A stretch of 64,000 nt of DNA from Mesostigma viride (lineage: Eukaryota > Streptophyta > Mesostigmatophyceae > Mesostigmatales > Mesostigmataceae). The translations under genes were made by a program, and so were the position numbers. The stretch lies in assembly GCA_009746045.1 (NCBI GenBank), contig RPFO01000213.1, forward strand, positions 13,381,462 to 13,445,461, in the 5' to 3' direction. Below, piece by piece: positions 9,342-21,786 of the stretch; position 1 is the stretch's first letter; the number at the start of each line of letters is the position of its first letter. The notes below the pieces were generated by a model. The model was not told the DNA's origin. It made no database searches and saw only the letters and a program-made list of their open reading frames with translations.

Positions 9342-10355
9342 ATGAACGATAGCCCAGGTATGATGAAGGATAGCGATATTATGAAAGACAACGTGAGGCA
9401 GGCGAAGCGGCTGCCAATCGCCGCTTTATTTCACGCTGTAGGAGATATACTCCAGGAGACAGTCGACGACATTTCAAAGAGAAACTCTAGGGGCAAGGCC
9501 ATCCAGGGGGGGCCGGCAAATGCCGACATTGTCTCCTCCTCCTCGTCATCAGATGAGGAAGACGAGGAGGAGGAGGAGCCAGCATACAACGACGACGGAA
9601 AGGTGTACAAATTTGACAGCGTTAAGCTGGAAGGCGGGGTCATGCACGTGAGGACGAGGTTTTCTGACCTCACCCTGGCATGGTTGCCACTGTCAAAGAT
9701 TGACAGCCAGTACGACGCAAGGATGCGTGACTTTCTCAAGAACTTTAGGGGGTCGGCGAACGTGGCTCCAGGTAATCGTGTCACAGCCAAGATGGCGAGA
9801 GATGCGTGGACTGAACGCATGCAGCAGGAGGAAATCCTCGCAGCGCAGGAGGTCGACGTTACCGGAACCAACGACCCCCCGCCCATGCAGTGGGAGGTAG
9901 TTGTAAAGAAGGAGGAGGGATCCACTCCCTCCTCCAAGAGGGCAAGGAAGTCGCCACCGGTGGGACGACGCGTAAAGCTAACAAAAATCACGCCGAGCCC
10001 GGCAGACAGGCCATTCGCCATCAAGAAGACCCCCGTCCCTTCCCAGAAGACTGCAGCCGGTGCTGAGGAGAAGCCTGCACCCAGTGCTGGAAACAAGCCT
10101 GCACCCGCCAGCGAGGAGGAGAAGCCAGCAGCTGGGCAGGAGAAGCCAGCAGCTGGGCAGGAGAAGCCAGCAGCTGGGCAGGAGAAGCCAGCAGCTGGGC
10201 AGGCTTCAGGGAGCAAGCCTGTCCCTGGTGACGCTGAAGTTGCTTCTGGACTAAACGCCCTGCAAAGGATGTTGAACCACATGGCGACTATGGGGTTCAC
10301 ACACGCTCAAATCGCAGAGAGCGTGGCCGCCCACGCCGCCCAGAAGAAGATGTAG
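9342..10355 (+). CDS. Low-complexity nuclear-type protein with UBA-like C-terminus, 337 aa
   Basis: Starts MNDSPGMMKDS. Residues 15-55 form an amphipathic N-terminal region, followed by a Ser-then-Glu/Asp tract. Residues about 87-135 (KVYKFDSVKLEGGVMHVRTRF...LPLSKID) could be a small beta-rich, chromo-like fold, at low confidence. Next come VVVKKEEG and a Lys/Arg stretch (KRARKSP, a likely nuclear-localisation signal), a Pro/Ala/Lys region with four EKPAAGQ repeats, and a C-terminal helix pair with MGF (MATMGFTHAQIAESVAAH) that resembles a UBA domain. It follows the acidic zinc-ribbon gene on the same strand; both have acidic tracts and VKKE motifs. The family is not identified. Confidence 0.6.
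   Translation: MNDSPGMMKDSDIMKDNVRQAKRLPIAALFHAVGDILQETVDDISKRNSRGKAIQGGPANADIVSSSSSSDEEDEEEEEPAYNDDGKVYKFDSVKLEGGVMHVRTRFSDLTLAWLPLSKIDSQYDARMRDFLKNFRGSANVAPGNRVTAKMARDAWTERMQQEEILAAQEVDVTGTNDPPPMQWEVVVKKEEGSTPSSKRARKSPPVGRRVKLTKITPSPADRPFAIKKTPVPSQKTAAGAEEKPAPSAGNKPAPASEEEKPAAGQEKPAAGQEKPAAGQEKPAAGQASGSKPVPGDAEVASGLNALQRMLNHMATMGFTHAQIAESVAAHAAQKKM
10119..10202 (+). repeat. 21-bp tandem repeat x4 inside the coding sequence
   Basis: Four identical 21-bp units encode EKPAAGQ four times. Identity at the DNA level indicates recent expansion. Confidence 0.9.
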
Positions 10356-10397
10356 ACCTTTGGTGGCTTGACAGTTCATGAAGGACAGCTGTTTTTG

Positions 10398-10411
10398 AAT
10401 AAATTAATAAA
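10398..10411 (+). terminator. Two overlapping AATAAA poly(A) signals
   Basis: AATAAA at 10398-10403 and again at 10406-10411, about 45 bases after the stop codon of the UBA-like gene. The stretch 10412-10617 shows nothing else. Confidence 0.6.
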
Positions 10412-10617
10412 GCAATGGACACTGTTTGCATTATTGAGTCATTTCATGGCATCACAATGTGTAATTGGATTTTATTATGAATAATAATGGATGTAATATT
10501 GCACACATGTCCATGCACCCCCACGGGAATGTGATGGTATGCTGGCTACTGTCACACCCTGGCCACCTGTGATGATTTTCCCGTGGATCCATGTGTCCCA
10601 GGTGCCCACCCCTGGGG

Positions 10618-13600
10618 TCACCTTGGGTTTTTGTAGTCCTGTTTGAGGATCACCCAATCCAAGTCAGTGTGGACAGCAGCAGAAACAGATTTCTTGGTTA
10701 GAAAACTGATCACAGACTGGCTGTCAGTATAGAGATGTGAGATGACATTGCATGTGCTGCCTGCCTGGGTTTGTAGCCAGGTGAGCATGTGCTGCAGGGA
10801 ACGAGCATGCAATGCAGCAGACACCACAGCACGACATTCAGCTGAGTTGCTGCTGCCAGGTTTTCTGCGGTGTAGCCTGCTGTACCAGGAAGTGAGGGAC
10901 ATGTAATCTGACCTGTTGGTGAGAAAAAACAGCCCTGATTCCCGTGCCCCCATCTGATTGATTGTTCTGCTCTCCATGGAGCTGTCCATGACACATTGGA
11001 TGTGGATGTCTTCCATCAGATTCAGGCCATGGAGGATGAGGGGGGGACAGTCATTGACCAACTTCCTGATGTGACTGCATTTTATCTTGACTAGAACATC
11101 ATGGGTGACCCTGCTGATGACAGCTAAGGGAGCCCCACAGATGGCTGACCACCACCCCAGTTTGCCCTGAACAGTGGCACACATGTGTAAGGGGAGGTAG
11201 TTGTCCTGCAGCAGATCTAGACAATCTTGGATATATTCTGCAGGAGGGAGAGAGAGCAGACCCACTGATCTGGCTGCCTATGCAGCTGCAACATGATGCC
11301 ACAGAACTGGATGGGGGTTGTGCTCAATTCCACCTGTTTGCCAATCTCATATGATTCCTGGACCTGCTGAATAAAGGTTTCCACCTCAGCTCTAGGCCCA
11401 CAAATGAGTTGGTCATCTCCATGCCACACAAAGAACAGCAGTCCAGAGGGGTGGGTACAACAAAAAAGCATGGGTCCAGGTCATCATACGTGGCCTTGAG
11501 CTTTTTGAATACTTCCTCTGCTGAGTCTCTGAAAATTTTTGGGGCACTGACAAGCCCTTCCACCCCAATGTTGATGATAAGGTGGGGCTCATCAATGTAA
11601 GGTTTCCACACAGCTGGGGTGTCTACCACGTACACCTTCCCTTTCCACACAGATTCAGCCTTTTCTGGGTCCCCCCTGAGGAAGGCCCTTTTAATATCAG
11701 TGGCTTTGCAGACATAGTCTTGGCCTGCATTGAGGTTGTGGAGGAATAGGGAGAGCATGATCCTGAGTGAGGTTTGTTGCAGCCCAGGTGTGTAGGTTTC
11801 CCCTTTTGGCAGTGTGGATGTCCCCTTTAATTCTGTGACACATGGTCTGGCATGGAAGATTGGGGAGCCCACTTTTTGTGGTTTTTGTTTGAGAACAAAT
11901 TTTAATCTGAGCTTTTTGGCTCCCTCTGGCACGTCCCATGAAGGGGTGACAGGAGGTTTGTATTGAGGGTTTTTGGGGTTGGGCAGGACCCATTCCTGCC
12001 TGGCTTGGTGGACAATGGCCATCAGCCACTTGGTAAACCCTTTTTGTGTTTTGCATTCTTGTATGACGTGGGAGATTTGGTGGGGTGAGTGCATGGCTAT
12101 GTCCCACTTACCCAGCCCAAAGGCTGAGGGATGGAGGAACTGGCTGTGCACTAACTTGTCCAGATCAGGGATCTCCCCTGGTGCATACTGAGTGTTGACT
12201 GCCTTGATGACAGCATCCATACCAGGGACAATACTGGAGAGAGGGATTTTAAAGTGGTCCAGAGGAACTGCACCCACCCCTGTGACACTGAGCTCATTAG
12301 CTGAGATAAGCACCCCAGGATAGGATACAAAAGGTTCCCCCAACAAGGTGTTACCAGAGTACCCCTCCACCACCTGGAAGGGTGTCTGAATACCAAGTAT
12401 AGGGAGCATCACTTGTCCCACTACATCCAGTGAGCTTTGGCCTGAGAAATCCTGCACCCGTGCCCAAAATGAAGGTGCAATCTCAAGACCAGGGATGGCT
12501 TGTGCACTGATCACACTGACCTGTGCCTGAGTGTCTATTGCCAGGGTCCAGGGGTCCTGACTAGTGCACACAGCTGAGACTTTTGCCAACCCTTCGGCCA
12601 CAGCAGCTTGTTGCTTATGTGACCTGTGTAATGCTTGCAAGGCGACTGCCAATCTTGACCTCAGAGCGGGAGGGTTGGCAGACAATTTGGTGCCTTGGGG
12701 CTGAGCTAATGCTTCCAACCCAGCTACCTCGTGCCTGGTTAAGCAATCCCCAGGTTGTGAAGTGGGCCTGGCTTCACTGAGGGTGGAAGGGTTCACAGAG
12801 GGTGCTGTGGTGCTGTCAACAGCAGTAATTGGTGGCTCAGGGCTACTGCTGGGCATGCTGGAGTTGCCAGATAGAAGTAGTGAGTCCATGCTTAAAGACT
12901 CTTCCCCAGGCACGTCTGCCATGGGAGAATAATACTTCTTAATTCTATGACAGCTCACCCTGTGACGCTTCCCATTGATATTGTGCTTGACCTCCACGGT
13001 CTTGCTGTTTTTGGTAAATCCACGGATGGTAACTGGACCTAGCCAAGTTCCAACCTTACCAAAGCTGTTTTCCTTGTAATAGAGAACTTGATCACCTTTT
13101 TGGAATACTGGCCTGGAATGGGTTTTATCTTTTTCTGCCAGTTTTGCTGAGGTTTGTGCACGTGCAGTGTTGTACAGTGCTATCACCTCTGGGGGATATA
13201 CACCTGCCTGCAGGCCTGCTGGGATTACTTCACCCCACTTGGCATGCAAGACAGGTCTCATGTTTAGGGTTGTGCACATTTCATGACACCAGAGTGCCCT
13301 GTCACAATAGACCCCTGAAGTAGCATCCTTGGAAGGATTTTTGGCTAGTAGGGTTTTGACAGATCTGATGGTTCTTTCAATGACCCCCTGACCCTCATGA
13401 TCTTCCAGCCCAGCAATCTCTATTGCTTCACACCCTTCCAGGTCAGTCAGACAAGAAAATTGTTGATCAAGCAAAATTCTGTCAACTGGGTAGAATCTGG
13501 GTAAAGCAATCATGAGTGCAACACGTAGCTGCCCTGCAGACATGCCAGGTAGGGTTCCATTACTGTGAACCTGGACCATGAGTCTTTTAGGATCAGGTAG

Positions 13601-14496
13601 GGTTGGACATCTTTGTTGATGTGCATCACATCCCCCACTATCATGCCCCTATTGGTGGAAGGAGTTGCAGTATGCCATTTTTGAGGTTTGGGGCTATTGA
13701 ACTGACATTCTTGACAGTGTTGTCTAGCCAGTTTTACTGCATTCCTGAGTTGTTTTCCCATGCTACTACCCCCCAGCCGTCTGGCCAGTTCCTCAGCCAC
13801 TGTTTCATGACCCATGGCTAGGTGCAGCTGATGAGCAAGCTCCTTGATATCTATGGAGTTGTCAACAGTAGGGGTTAGTGCTTTTATGTAAGGTTCCAGA
13901 ACAGGGTGTTGGGAGGACAGTAAGGTTGCTGCCTCAAAATCAATTATGCCCTGGTTGCCATCCCCAATGGTAATGAGATCATCATCCTCAGAGTACATAA
14001 GGTGAGTGAACTCACATTGATTTGGGTAGCGAGGCCTGTTGCAACGGCTGCCTGGAGGCCCCAGGGGATGACGTGCGTGCCAGCAGCCCGGGCAGAGATC
14101 CACCCCGTTGGCCAGGGAGTCGTTGTTGGGGCAGTTGTGCCGTGCGTGCCCTCGTTGGAAGCACCTCAGGCACCTTATGGACCCCCAGGGTTGCCAGGCT
14201 GGTTGTTGTTGTTGTTGTTGTTGTTTTGTCCCTGCTGGGACCGTTGTTGTTGTTGTTATGGCCCTGCTGGGACCTGTTGTTGTTGTTGTTTTGGCCCTGT
14301 TGGGACCTGTTGTTGTTGTTGTTGCCCTGCTGGGACCTGTTGTTATTGTTGTTGTTGTTGTTGGGGTTGCCATGCAGGGGCACACGGTGCCACGTGTTGC
14401 CACGCCCCTGAGAGCCACTGCCCCCTTGGTGGGAGGACTTGTGGGTCTTGGGTGCCCCCCCTGGCTGGCCCCCCTTGCGCTTGTGGCCTTGGACAC
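10618..14496 (-). CDS. Copia 1 pol: zinc knuckle, integrase, protease-like, RT, RNase H (broken)
   Basis: Order along the minus strand: CCHC knuckle CLRCFQRGHARHNC (about 14130-14170); pre-integrase HHCC (LHLAMGH...CQEC); integrase Asp in GDVMHI, second Asp in LDQQF, Glu in GQGVIERTI; retropepsin-like AIDTQAQVSVIS with a following LLGEPF strand (about 12320-12560); RT with TDIKRAFLRGD (about 11680) and FVWHGDDQLI (about 11430); RNase H with CVMDSSMES, SAECRA and YTDSQS. Frames change near 13550, 11430 and 11270. The protease lies after integrase rather than before it, and its Gly is replaced by Gln. Non-functional as read. Confidence 0.8.
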
Positions 14497-16800
14497 CCTG
14501 GACCTTGGGGTCCTGGGCCTGGGGGTTGCCAGTACCCAGGGGGTCCACTGCCTCCTCGATATAGAGCATGGCAGCTCTGAAGTTGTCCCAGAGGGACTTG
14601 AGGCCTGTAAGCAGGGTAGCCAGGACAGAAGGTTGCAAATTAGCTTTTGTTAGCCAGGTGTGGATGAGATACCTTGGTTGGAGCTTGAGAAGCTCAAGGT
14701 CTTTCTCAATCATTACCCTGTATGTTTTTGCATCCCCAGAGAGGTTATTCTTGTTCACCTTATATGCAGCAAGCCAGTTGAAACGTTCTACTGCTTCCAT
14801 GTGGTTATTGGTAAGCACTAGCTGTTTCAGATCAGTGATAAAGGTAGGCCACTGTTCAATGGCTGCTTCAGGTGTCAGGGTGCGTTCCTGATAGGTTTGA
14901 ATCAATGCTCTAATTGCAGGAGATGATTGATGGAATGTGGATGAGGCCCTGAGAGCCTTAAACTGATGTCTAAGGTTTAGGCCTTCCATCCCATACTCCA
15001 GAGCAAAGACAAATTGTTTAGCTTGTTCAACAGTGTGACCCTCAGGCAAGCCAGCAATATTGATTTTGGATTCCTTTTTATGAGGGTTAAACACACCTGT
15101 GAGAGGGGGGTTGGCCCTCAAGAAGACGTCGGTTGCCTGTTGGAGGCGGGTGGGGTCCAGGTTGATGGTCCCCCGCTCATACCGCGACATCAGGGCGCGC
15201 AGGCCCTCGACAGTTTGCAGCTGGTTAGCTGTTAACTGCTGGTCTTGCAACGAGGCCAGCTGAGCCTGGAGAATGGCGAGCTGTTCCAGGATATCCCCGT
15301 CCTTGGGGGGGCCTCAGCAGGTTGGGTGGGTGCCCTGGGCACCTCTGCACCTCCCCCCAGGGCCTCCTGGGGTCCTGGCCACCCCCCCTGGTTGGGGAGG
15401 GGGCCCCAACCCACAGGGCGAACCTGGGGTGGTGGGGGAGGGGGAGGGGGGCCGTGGTGGCCCGGGGGGAGTCCGGGGGGTCCGGGTGACCCCACTGGGT
15501 CCAGCCCCAGCGGTGGAGGGGCGGGCAGGGGTGTCTGCCGCCCTCTCCTCGCTGCCTCCTCCTTGAGGAGCCTTTTCATCTCCTTGCGTACCTCATGTTC
15601 GCGGAGGGCAGCCTGAAAGGCCGCCTCATCCGTAGGAATGTCAGGGAGGGGTTGCCCATGATCATGGCCTCCTTGACATTGAACTCTTGGGCCTTGCCCT
15701 TCCCCTGGGCCAAGACCAAAGACCCTCCTTGTACTGCAAGGGTTGGGGAGGTGAGGGTTTCTTGGTGGTTTCCAGCGGGGGGCAGCTTCAGCTACCACCC
15801 CATGCTTGGCCAAGATGGCCTCCGTTACCCTGGCTTGGGTTAGGGAGGACATAGCTTTAAAATGGGCTGACCGAGCAAGCTCGGCCAGGTCTTGACCATC
15901 CGAGTATTCCATCGGATAGTCAGCATTGGTGAGGAGGTCACGTAGCCGCTGAGTCGCCTCGCGGTACGCCGCCGCCATCGCCTGGTGGGTGGCCAGACGA
16001 CGGGCGGCCTCCTCCTCATATTCCTGCCGCTTAGCGGCGAGCCGAAAAGCCGTCTCGCGACGGACCTCCCGGTCTCGCTGCCTCGCTCGGCGTTCTTCAT
16101 TAGCCACCAGCGCGGCCTGCTCAACCGCCAGGAGCGCTGGGGTAAGAGTTATCTCAGTCTCCCCGTCGGGAAGACTGGCAGTGTCGGAGACCTCATCATC
16201 GGACATTTGTTGTCCTCCGATGGGCTCCACGGGTCTACGCACCACCCGCGCGAGCTTAATGCTTTCCATGTCCTTCTTCTTGCGAAGAAGGGACGATGGT
16301 CGCCCAAGCTGAAGCTCGATGTGATTGTGTCCCTGAGCGAAGGGAACACGAAGATCAGATGTGGCGGGGCGAAACGTGATCGCCCCGTCCGGCGCCACCG
16401 AAGCCGTCTGACGGGGCATGAGCTCCCGAATAGTCGGCAACGGAGGGCCGAACTGGGGAGCCTCAGCGGGGTTTACCGCCGAGGGCTCCGCAGCCATGGC
16501 TGCTCCAGCCTTGGTTGCGGCTGGTGCAGCCGCCGGAGTCGAGGGTAAGCCGGTCCCCCGGGGGGGAGCCGTCTCGTCCTCCGGCTTCTCAGGGGAGGGG
16601 GGTAGGTCGGTCGGCCTTGCAGCCGCCGTCCCCTCGTCCTGGCGGACATTGTTATTCTTTTTGTTTTTCTTCTTTTTCTTTGAAATGGCCGCATCGCCAG
16701 CCGGCTTCTGATTGTTGTCTTTGGGCATCCGCCGATCCTGCCCATCACCATCCTCGTTGAAGTTAAGCTTCTTAGCGACATTCTTGTTCGTGATAGCCAT
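14012..16800 (-). CDS. Copia 1 gag (two frames)
   Basis: The N-terminal 522-residue part starts MAITNKNVAKKLNF, contains Lys-rich and Pro-rich regions and a long Arg/Glu/Ala helical stretch, and shifts frame at the G7 run at 15306-15312 (coding C7). The continuation (DQQLTANQLQTVEGL onward) is a helical capsid-type domain to about residue 250. It ends in Asn-rich repeats (runs of N separated by RSQQG), encoded by TTG/GTT trinucleotides at 14203-14372. Gag forms the particle of LTR retrotransposons. No start is favoured other than the ATG at 16800. Confidence 0.7.
14203..14372. repeat. TTG/GTT trinucleotide-rich tract
   Basis: Interrupted (GTT)n on the plus strand, encoding poly-Asn, poly-Thr or poly-Gln depending on frame. 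Slippage here may explain the frame change between gag and the zinc knuckle. Confidence 0.85.
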
Positions 16801-19242
16801 GGTAGCAAATAAAATTCAAGTTAGAATGCGGTGGGATATATTGCTTGAGAACACTGTAGGCTGTGAGCAATGAATTGCTTGGTTCATTAGAAAATAGGTT
16901 TACCCTTTATCAACGTTCCTCTCACTGGCTGCGCCGCCAGTGACCGTTGGGTGCAGGCCGTTGGCCCGAGGCCGCACGATGACAGGTAGCAGTCTAGTCA
17001 CTGCATCGTGTGATCACAGATCAATGCACGCTGCAGTACGGTCCCTATCTAGGATACTCTAGTACCGTCCAACGACAGGACACTACGTATACTGGGTACT
17101 GACATCTGTCACGTACCCCAGTACCCAAAGTACCTATCTAGGGAAACGTATGCGACTCGACTAGCATTCCTATCTGCATAGCCCACGTGGTATTTATATT
17201 CACATACCAACGTAGGTTTACAAGGCTTATTCATACGTTGTATTCACAATGCCTTTGAGACTTAGTCTACAGCAAAGCATGGAGACTAACTCTAGTGGCA
17301 CTGCTTGGCATAAAGGTGTGCGAGGACGATGGCCAGGTCAGTCGTCTCGCAATCCGGCTCACACAAATCAGTCAGCCTGATCTACGTAAACCTATTCTGA
17401 TTAATCAACCATGTCGGACCAATGCATGACATTGAGTCCAACCACAACTGCAAGCATACAAGAAGGAAAATTATGTTGCTCCTGGGCCTACGCTGTGATT
17501 ACAGCAAGTAGCCCATACCATAGTGATTCCTTCCCTTCTCAGGCAGGTTTCAACCCCGGGACGATAGTCCCGTATTTAGGAAACGATATTTCCCAACGTG
17601 CCTGGCTGATAGGCTTTCTACGTTACACTGTCCAGAATCGGAGGTTTGTTTTCCTTGCTGCATTTTGTTGCCTGAGTAGTTAGCTTCATGCATTATTTTG
17701 CAGGCATTCTGGCAGTGGTCGGAATTGCCGAAATCTGACTAACGATTACAGCATAGTGAAGTCGACAATAGTCGAATCAGATTATCTAGATCCCGCTATG
17801 GTCGGCTAGCCTTCTTTTTGTTATACTCCACTCTGCTGTGCCGCATCCAACTGCGTACCACCCACTGTGCAGGTCATCACGGACAGGCACGTGAATAAGC
17901 AAGCGGCCCTCCTGCTGGCGAGAGGACGTGTGGACACGAAATCGCGATGTATAGATTGATGTTATTGATGTTGATAGTTCATATGCCGACAAAGATGCTC
18001 TGACTCCAGTCCGGGCAGCCTGTCGACAGTCCTGCATCGTCTTTTTTGTTTTATCATTCCGTTTTTCCATCATGAATTATGGAGCGGTAATACAGTGCAT
18101 TTCCTAACAGCCCTCGATTGAGGTAACTGTGACGGAAATTCTGATTTCTTTGCACAACCGCTTCCTTACCTTGCGGGTTAGTACTTGCTTTCCTGCACCT
18201 TTTCTTTTCTTTTCACAGTCCTGGGCCGACCCCTTCTGAACCGGCTCAGTCCAAGGTGAGCATTCTGACCGATTGGTTGGAGGGAGTGCCATTTCTTTTT
18301 GTCATCCGTTTGGTTTAAGTTGCACACAAAATTTTTTATATTGTGATACGAACCAACGAGTGGCATAATAGCATTGTTTCCTTCCTTTCACATCAAGCCG
18401 CTGGGTTCAAAACAAATGGTTTTCTTGTTCCATGCCTATGGGCAAGCTAGGGCAGTAGGCCATTTAGTACGAACAACTAGGGCTTGACGTACACGTACAT
18501 CCAACAAGTTATATTGCATTTTGATTTATACGCAGGGTCCTACTAAACTCATACGATTTATAAAACCAAGACATTAGACCTTCAATTAGCCGTATAAGTT
18601 GGCGTTGACCACGTACCAAGAGTGGTTATCGGACTAATACTAAGTGCTATAAAGGCGTGTGTGTGGACTTGTCCTAAGGGGTGGGCGTTTGGGGGGTGGG
18701 GACCCGTGACCCCGGCAGACCACGAGAGCCTCACCTAAGCCTATAATAGACTAGCACACCCAAAAGCACACGACAAATATATGCTTTTAAAACGATGGCG
18801 CACTGTCAGCGAGTTAACGACCGAGCTTCCCTCGGACGACATACAAGATGTACTAAGATGTCCGGACGTTACGCCCAGGTCGTAGGCTCGCGCAACAACA
18901 TGTTCCCTTGGACGATAGTCCAAGCACCCACCCCGATGGGGGCGTGGTCCAAGAAGGTCATCACACTCAAGGGGGTAGTGACCCTCATACCAGGGACGTC
19001 CTCTCCGATCGGCGAGACACAAAATGGCCAAGCTGTCCGCTCGGACGGTGTTCCCAACACTAGGGCGCAGACCGAACGTATCCCACGACCGGACAGTAGC
19101 CCGAATCGCACGCTGAACAGTATATGGCGGCCAAGCCGCCCGCTCGGACAGTGTTCCCAACCCCTTGACAACACCTATAGTAGGGAGGACGGCGTGGTAG
19201 GCATCTCACAGCAGGGCTCCGTACTAGGCCCTAGCACGAGCC
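16801..19242. other. Non-coding interval; no gene recognised
   Basis: Only short, motif-free frames. A perfect 7-bp stem (CACTGGC...GCCAGTG) occurs near 16924-16943. At about 19028 and 19130 two similar stretches (GCTCGGACGGTGTTCCCAA type) form a diverged direct repeat. The first part should hold the leader of copia element 1, but no LTR or primer-binding site could be recognised. Confidence 0.5.
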
Positions 19243-20590
19243 GTGGCCGGGGATCACATCCCAGGTCCCCGCCCGGCTTTGTACGGGGGCTGCAAAACGG
19301 CACCCCAGGCGCAGGCAGAGACACGTCACGACCTCCTCGACCCTCGTGGGGAGGAAACGATAACCGTAGGGACAGCTCGCGGTCCGTCTCCTTCGCCATT
19401 GAACACCCGAAGGGTGACCGGGCAGGGGAGTACCTCCTCCTCTGAAGATGAAGAGCCACCAGAAGCAGTTATAGTGGAGGAGGAGGAGCACGAGCATGCG
19501 CACAGGCAGCGCCGGCGACAGTCGACAGGATCCAACATGAGCAGGCGAGTCAGGGACACGGACGTGAACCTGAACTTCAGCACCATCACGGCAGATGATC
19601 CAGGCGACGACCACCCACTTTACGCCCAGGCGCGGCAGCAACCAGGAAGCTCCCTGGTAGGACACAGGTCCAAGCATACTCTCCTGCCGCCCACGTTTGG
19701 GTGGCCTGAGCCCCGGGAGTTCAGCGGCCCCAGGCGGCAAAAACTTTTCAAGGCGCCGCCCATGCGGACTTCAAGCACATCCCCAAGCTAAACAAGAGAC
19801 AGAAGCCGCGAGACAACATCCAGGAGTAGGCTAGGCTGGTGAACAAGGCCATCACATTCTGGTCGAACTACCACAACTGGGAGATCTCTGTCCACTGAGG
19901 ACTAATTGATCGGCCTGATCATCACCCAGGCCATGGACATCTCAGTCACGCGACTCCTCCACTGCGACAGCATGGCGTCACAGTCCTACCCCGGCCCAAG
20001 GACATCAACGAGTTGATGGAGCGAATTAAGCAGAAGCTCATCCCACCAGACGCTGAGTTCCAGGAGCGCATCGCCTTCGGCGCATTCCGACAGGGTGACA
20101 TGCCCTACCGCAAGTTTGAGGTGGAACTTGACGAGATGGCAAATCGCCTATTGGATGTGTCAGGCCACAAGTACAAGATCCGCCTCATGGAGGCCATCCA
20201 CCCTGAGCTGCAGCTGGAGGCTAGGAAGAAGTTCACAGACACCCCATGGCATCTGTGGGACATGTCCAAGGTCAAAGCGTATCTCCTCACTACAGCCGAC
20301 GATTACATGGCTAGTAGGACTGCACGCTTGACGCGGCGCGGTACTGACGCGTCGAATTCTGCAGACGAAGGCGACCACGCGGAGGAATCCCCAGCGCTAA
20401 GGAGCCGAGCAAGATGAGGAAGAGATCGGCGACGCGCAGCATGACCCCCAGGTCAATGCTCTACTCGACACCCGCAGCTGGCAGTGACATGCGGTGCTTC
20501 TATTGCCAGGTCCGAGATCGGTCACATGAAGCGCAACTGCCCAAAGTTGAGGAGAGGAGCAGACACGCCCGGTGACACGTCGGCAACCTA
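19243..20590 (+). pseudogene. Retrotransposon gag remnant with CCHC knuckle
   Basis: Three pieces on the plus strand. 19243-19791 is a disordered acidic/Arg-rich N-terminus. 20013-20417 is a helical capsid-type domain (FQERIAFGAFRQGDMPYRKFEVELDEMANRLLD). Near 20490-20560 is a knuckle whose two halves, CFYCQ and GHMKRNC, are in different frames (C-x2-C...G-H-x4-C). This pattern is typical of Ty3- or Ty1-type gag. No pol domain follows, so it is a solo or truncated fragment. Confidence 0.65.
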
Positions 20591-21479
20591 TTGACCATGA
20601 TCATGTGGACCCCTAGCTTCGCATTGCGGTTTGATACTCAGGCAACCTTTCTTTGGGAACGAACCAACCTGTTCCCTTCTTCCCTGGCAGGCTGCTGCCA
20701 GGCTAACCTTGGCCGGGCATGCAGGTCTGCCGCATAGTCGGCAACCATTCCAAAATGCTGCGGCCGGAAGGTCTGACACTGGTTGACCACTGGTCATGTC
20801 TGCCTATTAATTGCTCAGTGCCGACCAAACCCCCATTTCCTTGTTATTATAGCCGTGGCAGCCTCTGCTCAATGTTGTGTTTGGCCGTGAAGTCGAGAAA
20901 ATTATTCCCTCTTGTGACATATGCACAATGGCTTGCTGCAACTTAGGTATAGCTGCTTATGCCTATATCCTATTATCGCATTGACACATTGACTGATTGA
21001 CTAATGCCTGGTGTGTCACGTAGGCGCGACAAATCTGTCGACAGCATAGTACTGTCTCCAGATCCATATCAAGGGGGTGCCGAGGAGTCTGACAAGGTTG
21101 TAATGAAACGACAACAAGTGCAGGGCCTTCAGGTGTCAGAATATAGTAGTTGACAGATCTGTCTGGTACTATAGTTGTCTTTTCCTTTTCCCTGCACGGC
21201 TGCTGGCCAGCGATGGCTGCCCTCAGCAGTTGGCATGGATCAGTCCAAAGTTACTATAGATGGAGTCTTGTTGTCTTCTTGTTCAGTTGTGGTCTTGTTA
21301 TATCAGTTGTTGGCTTAGACCTTCTTTCTCTTGGGGCTGGCTACTTGCCACCCTGACAACCTGACTTTTGTTTGTATATATGCCATGCTCGATCTGCAAC
21401 TTAGACCACACACAAATGCAACCAACAAACCGTGCACACAATGTTGCTGCAGGTATGAGTGGCGCCCATCAGGCACCTC
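20591..21479. other. No gene recognised
   Basis: Short frames without motifs on both strands. Probably decayed retroelement sequence between the gag remnant and the older element that hosts copia 2. Confidence 0.45.
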
Positions 21480-21781
21480 CGTCGCTGAACACGGGGACGC
21501 TTAGTACATCAAGTCATCAATTCAGCGGTGCATGGTCTTACTTCACTATCAAGATGCAGTTATTCTCCGATATGACCGAGCTGCGCCAGCAACACAGCCG
21601 GACCAGTTCACGTATGGCTGCCCATGACCCATCTGTCTGATCTGACAGCAAACATCCTAGCTGCATTCCTCCCATCCACACTCAGCCCCATGCGATCCAG
21701 GAAGTAATCTGCCACAGTCTGCTCTGTCAGTCAGAATGAAGCCCTGCTTGGCCCCCTTCTCCCTGATGCGTGTGAGCCGCT
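21480..21781 (-). pseudogene. Downstream half of the gag-like gene split by copia 2
   Basis: On the minus strand from 21781 the frame reads RLTRIREKGAKQGFILTDRADCGRLLPG and continues the frame that ends at the other side of the element. It decays into stops below about 21600. Confidence 0.55.
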
Positions 21782-21786
21782 GCAGC

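Larger units (their letters stand above)
10618..16800 (-). mobile_element. Copia-class retrotransposon 1, 3'-truncated and frame-broken
   Basis: Read on the minus strand the order is: gag (16800 to about 14200), CCHC zinc knuckle, integrase, retropepsin-like domain, reverse transcriptase, RNase H. The RNase H stops at about 10618, before the expected C-terminal ADALTK-type end seen in element 2, so the 3' end is missing. I found no matching LTRs at 10356-10617 or 16801-18000. At least four frame changes interrupt the ORFs. It is a relative of element 2 (21782-29797), sharing LH.M.GH, ARRLGG, DT.AQVSV, KRAFL and HGDD. Confidence 0.85.

Noticed and set aside
14002-14653. Plus-strand Cys/Val/Leu-rich frames (VVVVVV, CCCC)
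   Set aside because: Antisense of the Asn-rich trinucleotide tract in copia 1 gag.
16801-18100. Search for a 5' LTR of copia 1
   Set aside because: No stretch here matches the region left of 10618, and the 3' end of the element is truncated, so an LTR pair cannot be supported.
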